From the NCBI RefSeq assembly GCF_013624435.2, contig NZ_CP061768.1:1054001-1118000 (forward strand): 64,000 bases of DNA, read 5' to 3'. The notes beneath the pieces were generated by a model, which had not been told where the DNA came from, did not search any database, and saw only the letters and a list, made by a program, of their open reading frames with translations. Shown piece after piece: positions 59,161 through 64,000 of the stretch (the stretch's first letter is position 1; each line of letters begins with the position of its first letter). The translations under genes and the position numbers were made by a program. The stretch comes from Nocardioides campestrisoli (lineage in GTDB: Bacteria > Actinomycetota > Actinomycetes > Propionibacteriales > Nocardioidaceae).

Positions 59161-60291
59161 GTGTTCCTCGCGATTCGCGAGCTGCTCTTCGCCAAGGGCC
59201 GCTTCGTGCTCATGGGGTCCGTCGTGGCCCTCATCTCGATCCTCATGGTGCTGCTCTCGGGCCTCTCCGTCGGGTTGGTCAACGACGGCGTCTCGGGCCT
59301 GCAGAAGATGCCGGTGACCTCGTTCGCCTTCCAGGAGGACGTCTCCAAGGACTCCGCCTTCTCCCGGAGCGTGATCGACAAGGACGTCGTCGAGACCTGG
59401 GCCGCGCAGCCCGGGGTCGACGAGGCCGCTCCGTTCGGCAACGCCCTGGTCAACGCGGAGTCGGAGAAGGGCGTCGAGATCGACCTCGCCCTCTTCGGCA
59501 TCGAGACCGACTCCTACCTCGCGCCCGAGGTCGAGTCCGGCAGTGTGCTCGGCGACGACCCGAACGAGATCGTGATCAGCGCGACGGCCGCCGAGGAGGG
59601 GATCGAGGTCGGGGACGTGATCAAGGTCGAGCCGATGGGCGCCGAGCTCACGGTGGCCGGCGTCATGCCCGACCAGCACACCTTCGGTCACGTCGACATC
59701 GCCTACCTCCCGCTGCGCACCTGGCAGGAGATCCGCACCGGGGCCGCCCCGGGCGAGGAGGTGCCCGCGCGGGTCTACGACGAGATCACCGCGGTCGCCG
59801 TCCAAGGCTCCGACGACGCCGATGCCCTGAAGGCCGGGGACGCCGCCGCCGGTACCACCTCGATGACCCTGGACGACTCCTTCGGCGCCTCCCCGGGCTA
59901 CACCGCCGAGACGTCGACCCTCCAGCTGATCCAGGTCTTCCTCTACGCCATCTCGGCCCTGGTGGTCGGCGCGTTCTTCACCGTCCTGACCATCCAGCGC
60001 AAGCAGGAGGTGGCCGTGATGCGGGCGATGGGCGCCAGCACCGCGTACCTGCTCCGCGACAGCCTGCTCCAGTCGCTCCTGCTGCTCCTCGGCTCGGTCG
60101 CCGTCGGCGTGGGCCTGGGCCTGGCCGCGGGCGCCGCGATCTCCGGGACCGCGATGCCGTTCGCGCTGGAGGCCGGACCGATCGCGGTCGCCACCACGCT
60201 CCTGATCGTCCTGGGCGTGCTGGGCGCGGCGGTCGCCGTCGTCCGCATCACCCGTGTCGACCCCCTCACCGCCCTGGGAGGCAACCGATGA
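59161..60291 (+). CDS. FtsX/MacB-type ABC transporter permease
   Basis: A 376-residue membrane protein with one N-terminal helix (about 17-40, LMGSVVALISILMVLLSGLSVGL), a large extracytoplasmic domain (41-260) and three C-terminal helices with the FtsX-type loop TILRKQEVAVMRAMGAS. GTG 59161 starts MFLAIRELLFAK. With the overlapping ATPase it forms a Type VII ABC efflux or mechanotransduction system. The neighbouring TetR gene suggests it is controlled as a drug or metabolite exporter; substrate unknown. Confidence 0.9.
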   Translation: MFLAIRELLFAKGRFVLMGSVVALISILMVLLSGLSVGLVNDGVSGLQKMPVTSFAFQEDVSKDSAFSRSVIDKDVVETWAAQPGVDEAAPFGNALVNAESEKGVEIDLALFGIETDSYLAPEVESGSVLGDDPNEIVISATAAEEGIEVGDVIKVEPMGAELTVAGVMPDQHTFGHVDIAYLPLRTWQEIRTGAAPGEEVPARVYDEITAVAVQGSDDADALKAGDAAAGTTSMTLDDSFGASPGYTAETSTLQLIQVFLYAISALVVGAFFTVLTIQRKQEVAVMRAMGASTAYLLRDSLLQSLLLLLGSVAVGVGLGLAAGAAISGTAMPFALEAGPIAVATTLLIVLGVLGAAVAVVRITRVDPLTALGGNR

Positions 60292-61013
60292 GCACCGCAC
60301 CCGGCCGCGACGTGGCCGCCGCCGACGTGGCGACCCCGGCCCTGGAGATCTCCGACGTCTCGCTGCTGCACGGCGACGGCGAGGAGACGGTCACCGCGCT
60401 CGACTCGGTCAGCCTGAGCGTGCAGCCCGGCAAGCTGATCGCCGTGGTGGGCCCCTCGGGCTCCGGCAAGTCCAGCCTGCTGGCGGTGGCCGGTGGACTG
60501 ATCAGGCCCACCTCCGGCACGGTCCGGGTCGGCGACGTCGACCTGACCACCGCCTCGCGTCAGCAGGTGACGACCGTGCGCCGTACCCGGATCGGCTACG
60601 TCTTCCAGGCCGGCAACCTGATCCCGGCGCTGACCGCCCGCGACCAGCTGCGGCTGCCGCTGACCTTCGGCAAGGTGGCCCACCCGCGGGACCCCGACGA
60701 GCTGCTCGCGGAGGTCGGGATGGCGCACAAGGCCACGCGGCGCCCGCACCAGCTCTCCGGCGGGGAGCGGCAGCGCGTCGGCATCGCCCGTGCGCTGGTG
60801 ACCCGACCGGCGCTGCTGCTGGTCGACGAGCCCACCGCCGCCCTGGACCGCAGCCGCAGCCAGGAGGTGGTCGCCCTGCTGGCGCAGGAGAGCCACCGGC
60901 ACGGCGTCGCCACGGTCATGGTCACCCACGACCACGACGTGCTGCACCACTGCGACGAGATCTACGAGATGATCGACGGACGACTCGGGAAGGCAGCGGC
61001 GCCGACCCGGTGA
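60288..61013 (+). CDS. ABC transporter ATP-binding protein (MacB/LolD-type)
   Basis: A 241-residue ATPase with Walker A GPSGSGKSS, FQAGNLIPALTARDQL (Q-loop), signature LSGGERQR, Walker B LLLVDEPTAALD and VTHDHDVL. The GGERQRVGIARALVTRPALLL block and length match the exporter-type subfamily that partners FtsX-like permeases. ATG 60288 overlaps the permease by four bases. It is a cytosolic motor for the permease above. Confidence 0.92.
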   Translation: MSTAPGRDVAAADVATPALEISDVSLLHGDGEETVTALDSVSLSVQPGKLIAVVGPSGSGKSSLLAVAGGLIRPTSGTVRVGDVDLTTASRQQVTTVRRTRIGYVFQAGNLIPALTARDQLRLPLTFGKVAHPRDPDELLAEVGMAHKATRRPHQLSGGERQRVGIARALVTRPALLLVDEPTAALDRSRSQEVVALLAQESHRHGVATVMVTHDHDVLHHCDEIYEMIDGRLGKAAAPTR

Positions 61014-61035
61014 CCAGCTGACCCAGGAGGTGATC

Positions 61036-61692
61036 GTGCCGCGGATCCAGGCACCGACCGTGGCCGAGCACCGGCGCCGGCAGGAGCGCGCGCTGCTCGA
61101 CGCAGCGCGCGCTCTGCTGGCCGAGACCCCCGAGGCCCCCACCTTGGGCGCGGTCGGCGAGCGGGCCGGCATGGCCCGCTCCAGCGTCTACCAGTACTTC
61201 GCCTCCCGCGACGACCTGCTCGCCGCTGTGGTCGCCGACGTCTTCCCCGAGTGGGCCGGCCAGGTGCGGGCCCGGGTCGAGAGCGCGGGCGGCCCGGGGG
61301 AGCGGGTGTGGGCCTACGTCTGCGCCAACGTGGAGCTCTTCGCCTCCTCCGAGCAGTCGGTCGCCCGGGCGCTGACCGCGGTGGTGGAGCCGCACCTGCT
61401 CCGGGCCCCGATGCAGGCCTTCCACGCCGAGCTCCAGGTGCCGCTGCTCACCGCCCTGACCGACCTGGGGGAGCCGCGGCCGCGGCAGGTCGCCGAGCTC
61501 GTGGACTCCATGGTCGTCCAGGTCTCGCGGAGCCTGGGCTCGGGCGGGGGCGGGCCCGAGGACGCCCCGCGCGACCAGGGCGAGGCACTGGCCCTGCTGC
61601 GGCGGCTGTTGGCCGGCTACCTGGGACTCTCCCCGGACCTGCCGGCCGACCCCGCCGGCGACGGGCCCGGGCCCGCTCCGCGCAGCCGGTGA
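61036..61692 (+). CDS. TetR-family transcriptional regulator
   Basis: A 218-residue regulator. The helix-turn-helix is near residues 20-60 (ERALLDAARALLAETPEAPTLGAVGERAGMARSSVYQYFASRDDLL). The ligand-binding C-terminal domain is variable. GTG 61036 follows a perfect AGGAGG with five bases between; GTG 61030 is within that ribosome site and less likely. It is 23 bases after the ABC pair and probably regulates it. The Pro/Gly-rich end is typical of actinobacterial members. Confidence 0.9.
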   Translation: MPRIQAPTVAEHRRRQERALLDAARALLAETPEAPTLGAVGERAGMARSSVYQYFASRDDLLAAVVADVFPEWAGQVRARVESAGGPGERVWAYVCANVELFASSEQSVARALTAVVEPHLLRAPMQAFHAELQVPLLTALTDLGEPRPRQVAELVDSMVVQVSRSLGSGGGGPEDAPRDQGEALALLRRLLAGYLGLSPDLPADPAGDGPGPAPRSR

Positions 61693-61770
61693 CCTGGCCT
61701 GCTCGGCATCCTGGGAACCCGCGGCGGCGCCGGCACGTTGAGCCTCGCGAGTCCCCCGATCGAAAGTGCC

Positions 61771-61854
61771 ATGAAACCTCAAGAACCCATCCGGCCCTGT
61801 CCCTCTAGCCAGGACAGGACCGGTGCCCCGCGACCGCTCGTGATCATCCGATGA
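61771..61854 (+). CDS. proline-rich 27-codon upstream reading frame, possible leader peptide
   Basis: ATG 61771 opens a 27-codon frame ending in TGA that overlaps the next gene's ATG by four bases (ATGA). Six of 27 residues are proline (MKPQEPIRPCP at the start). A hairpin lies inside it. Proline-rich leader peptides precede Mg2+ transporters in some bacteria, and the next gene is a CorC/CNNM protein. No ribosome site is visible, and one possible promoter would start transcription just after this ATG, so coding is only a suggestion. Confidence 0.35.
   Translation: MKPQEPIRPCPSSQDRTGAPRPLVIIR
61791..61823 (+). other. leader hairpin before the CNNM/CorC pair
   Basis: CCTGTCC (61796-61802) pairs with GGACAGG (61812-61818), extended by CCGG on each side with a single mismatch to a 12-position stem around a nine-base loop. 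It is 28 bases before ATG 61851. It could be a regulatory leader or a weak terminator of the TetR gene; no T-run follows. Confidence 0.55.
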
Positions 61855-63221
61855 CGGCGGTCCTCACACTCCTCGCAGGCCTCCTGGTGGTCCTGCTGAT
61901 CACCGTCGTGACGGGCTACTTCGTGGCCCAGGAGTTCGCCTACATGTCGGTCGACCGGTCGCGGCTCAAGGCCCGCGCCGCCGGGGGCGACCCGGCCGCC
62001 GGCCGCGCGCTGAAGGTGACCGGCCGGACCTCGTTCATGCTCTCGGGCGCCCAGCTCGGCATCACCGTCACCGGTCTGCTCGTGGGGTACGTCGCCGAGC
62101 CGCTGATCGGTCAGTCCCTCGGCACGCTGCTCGGCGGCGTGGGGGTGCCGACCGCGGTCGGCATCGCCGTGGGCACCGTGCTGGCCCTGGTCGTCTCCAC
62201 CGGCGTGCAGATGGTCTTCGGCGAGCTCTTCCCCAAGAACCTCGCGATCGCCCGGCCGGAGCCGGTGGCCCGCTGGCTGGCCACCTCGACCCTGGTCTAC
62301 CTCAAGCTCGCCGGCTGGCTGATCTGGTTCTTCGACCAGTCCTCCAACCTCCTGCTCAAGGCCCTGCGGATCGAGCCGGTGCACGACGTGGAGCACTCGG
62401 CCACCGCCCGCGACCTCGAGCACATCATCGCCGAGTCCCGGGAGACCGGGGACCTGCCGGCCGAGCTCTCCATGCTGCTCGACCGGATCCTGGACTTCCC
62501 CGACCAGGACGTGGAGCACGCGATGATCCCGCGCGTCCAGGTCGACACGGTCGACGCGGACGCGACCGTCGCCCAGCTGCGCGAGGAGATGGCCGGTGGC
62601 CACTCCCGCTACCCGGTGCTGGACGAGGACGAGCGGGTCGTCGGGGTGGTCCACCTCGTCGACGTCCTGGCCCTGGGTCAGGACGACGCCGGCCGCACCG
62701 CGGGCGACCTGGCGCGACCGGCCCTGATGGTGCCCGCGTCGATGGCCCTGCCGGACGCCGTGCGCGAGCTCTCGCGCACCCGCAACCAGCTGGCCTGCGT
62801 GCTCGACGAGCACGGCGGCTTCGACGGCGTGCTCACGGTCGAGGACCTGGCCGAGGAGCTGGTCGGGGAGATCACCGACGAGCACGACGAGCTGCCCGCG
62901 CCGCACGTGCACGGCGACCCGACGAGCAACGAGTGGACGGTCGCCGGCGGCTCCCACGTCGACGAGGTCGAGCGCGCGCTGGGACACGAGCTGCCCGCCG
63001 GCGACTACGAGACGCTGGGCGGCCTGGTCATCGCCCACCACGGCCGCTTCCCCGAGGAGGGCGAGGTGGTCCTGGTGCCGCTGCCCCTGGACCCCGGCGG
63101 ATACGCCGACTCGGAGGAGCCGACCCACCTGCAGGCCCGCCTGCAGGTGCTCGAGGTGCAGGACCACATCCCGGTCACCGTCCGGATCACGCTCGAACCG
63201 ATCGCTGAGGAGCAGTCCTGA
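61851..63221 (+). CDS. CNNM/CorC (hemolysin C-type) membrane protein, first copy
   Basis: A 456-residue protein of the CNNM family. An N-terminal transmembrane domain (DUF21, residues about 5-200) contains FVAQEFAYMSVDRSRL and GAQLGITVTGLLVGYVAEPL; two CBS repeats (about 215-345, MIPRVQVDTVDAD, RYPVLDEDERVVGVVHLVDVL) and a C-terminal CorC_HlyC domain follow (VAGGSHVDEVERALG). Family members help export or balance Mg2+ and Co2+. Its stop overlaps the start of a second copy, so they are co-translated. Confidence 0.92.
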   Translation: MTAVLTLLAGLLVVLLITVVTGYFVAQEFAYMSVDRSRLKARAAGGDPAAGRALKVTGRTSFMLSGAQLGITVTGLLVGYVAEPLIGQSLGTLLGGVGVPTAVGIAVGTVLALVVSTGVQMVFGELFPKNLAIARPEPVARWLATSTLVYLKLAGWLIWFFDQSSNLLLKALRIEPVHDVEHSATARDLEHIIAESRETGDLPAELSMLLDRILDFPDQDVEHAMIPRVQVDTVDADATVAQLREEMAGGHSRYPVLDEDERVVGVVHLVDVLALGQDDAGRTAGDLARPALMVPASMALPDAVRELSRTRNQLACVLDEHGGFDGVLTVEDLAEELVGEITDEHDELPAPHVHGDPTSNEWTVAGGSHVDEVERALGHELPAGDYETLGGLVIAHHGRFPEEGEVVLVPLPLDPGGYADSEEPTHLQARLQVLEVQDHIPVTVRITLEPIAEEQS

Positions 63222-64000
63222 TGGAGAACCCCTGGGTGGTGACCGGCGCCACCATCGCGATCATCGCGCTGAGTGCCTTCTTCGTGGCGGCCGAGTTCGC
63301 CCTGATCGCCGCGCGCAAGCACCGGCTGGAGGACGCCGCGGTGACCAGCCGCTCGGCCCGGGCCGCGCTGCGCAGCACCTCCGAGCTGACCCTGCTGCTG
63401 GCCGGCTCCCAGCTCGGCATCACAGTCTGCACGCTGGCGCTGGGCGCGATCACCAAGCCGGCCGTGCACCACTGGCTCACCCCACACTTCAACGACTGGG
63501 GGCTGCCCCTGTGGGGCGCCGACGTGGCCGGCTTCGTGCTCGCCCTGGTGATCGTCACCTTCCTGCACCTGGTGGTCGGCGAGATGGCGCCCAAGTCCTG
63601 GGCCATCGCCCACCCGGAGAAGTCCGCGATCATGCTGGCCCTGCCGATGCGCGCCTTCATGTGGCTCTTCCGCCCGGTGCTGCGAGCCCTCAACGAGACG
63701 GCCAACTGGTGCCTGCGCAGGGTCGGGGTCGACCCCGACGACGCCGCCGGCACCGGGCAGGACCCGGACGCCCTGCGGCACCTGGTCGAGCACTCGGTCA
63801 ACGTCGGGGCGCTGGACGCCAGCTACTCGGCCCAGTTCTCCCAGGCGCTGGAGCTGGAGACCATGACGCTGGCCGACATCGTCCGCCGTACGCCGCTCAC
63901 CGCGGTCCCGGCCAGCGCCACCGTCGGCCAGGTGCAGGAGATCTCCCGCGCCTCGGGTCACCTGCGCATCCTGGTGCGCGAGGACGGTGCGCTGGCGGGG
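63221..64000 (+). CDS. CNNM/CorC (hemolysin C-type) membrane protein, second copy, cut by window end
   Basis: The readable 260 residues match the first copy in layout: a DUF21 membrane domain (FFVAAEFALIAARKHRLEDAA, AGSQLGITVCTLALGAITKPAVHHWL, VVGEMAPKSWAIAHPEK) and then the start of the CBS region. ATG 63221 overlaps the first copy's TGA (ATGA). No stop occurs before base 64000, so the gene continues beyond the window. Paired CNNM genes occur in other actinobacteria and may act together as a heteromer. Confidence 0.9.
   Translation, partial: MENPWVVTGATIAIIALSAFFVAAEFALIAARKHRLEDAAVTSRSARAALRSTSELTLLLAGSQLGITVCTLALGAITKPAVHHWLTPHFNDWGLPLWGADVAGFVLALVIVTFLHLVVGEMAPKSWAIAHPEKSAIMLALPMRAFMWLFRPVLRALNETANWCLRRVGVDPDDAAGTGQDPDALRHLVEHSVNVGALDASYSAQFSQALELETMTLADIVRRTPLTAVPASATVGQVQEISRASGHLRILVREDGALAG

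Noticed and set aside
61693..61850. M-box (ykoK) Mg2+ riboswitch before the CorC-type genes
   Set aside because: The leader is only about 80-150 bases and contains one hairpin; it lacks the size and the multiple helices of an M-box.
1..64000. tRNA and rRNA genes
   Set aside because: I looked for T-arm type GTTCGA-N-TC patterns and CCA ends. The GTTCGA at 27073 belongs to the LexA box and I found no cloverleaf-compatible context elsewhere. A covariance-model search would be decisive.

Overview
The window is high-G+C actinobacterial chromosome, most likely a Nocardioides-like member of the Propionibacteriales. Reasons: mycothiol conjugate amidase (Mca), a DUF222/13E12-type HNH protein behind an actinobacterial LexA box, DUF4307, frequent GTG starts, and at least a dozen genes with a -10 hexamer only 6-8 bases before the start codon, the signature of leaderless transcripts. 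The genus is an inference from gene content; no rRNA or tRNA gene is visible. Layout: (1) 1-6.6 kb is an accessory island. It holds the right part of an IS21-type element (istA cut by the window edge, istB, terminal repeats), a small membrane protein, a gene with a HEPN-like RxxxxH motif broken by two frameshifts, and, divergent from it, a 944-residue protein with an N-terminal PD-(D/E)XK nuclease-like domain and a NACHT NTPase. The last has the layout of bacterial NACHT antiphage proteins. Base composition here is clearly less G+C-rich than in the rest of the window. (2) 6.6-9.7 kb has a YchJ-like SEC-C protein, a broken VOC protein, a PncC/CinA-type amidohydrolase and an AtzH-like/amidase fusion. 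(3) 9.7-20.2 kb is a ten-gene, almost gap-free purine-degradation operon: uraD, uraH, urate oxidase, allB, pucG, allC, an RpiR-type regulator, a FAD subunit, an iron-sulfur/molybdenum fusion subunit of xanthine dehydrogenase, and guanine deaminase. It covers guanine to xanthine, urate, allantoin, allantoate and ureidoglycine. (4) 20.3-26.1 kb encodes an NMT1/SsuA-type ABC importer with two permeases, an adenosine-deaminase-like protein and an Fe(II)/2-oxoglutarate oxygenase, plausibly uptake and first steps for a purine-related substrate. Near-identical inverted repeats precede regions 3 and 4 and suggest shared control. (5) 26.2-35.1 kb: two GNAT proteins, the SOS-boxed HNH protein, a DinB/DUF664 protein, a His/Gly/Arg-rich protein, a MoxR/ChlI-type AAA+ plus VWA pair, a small conserved protein and a PatB/MalY-type C-S lyase. 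(6) 35.1-38.0 kb, minus strand: a second SsuABC-like transporter with a tandem octamer array in the leader of its binding-protein gene. (7) 38.1-55.5 kb: mostly housekeeping genes (AarF-like kinase, MsrA, MetB, AI-2E-type transporter, threonine dehydratase, GreA, DUF4307, Mca, GlsB-type protein, secreted SGNH hydrolase), an ArsR/M23/small-protein operon, a VOC protein, an SRPBCC protein and a PolA-like polymerase. (8) 55.5-64 kb: a 42-residue membrane protein with a structured leader, SelO, a hemolysin III-type protein, a cis-prenyltransferase, an ABC exporter with a TetR regulator, and two tandem CNNM/CorC-type membrane proteins, the second cut by the right edge. A short proline-rich reading frame and a hairpin lie before the first of these. 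No gene-free stretch exceeds 300 bases.
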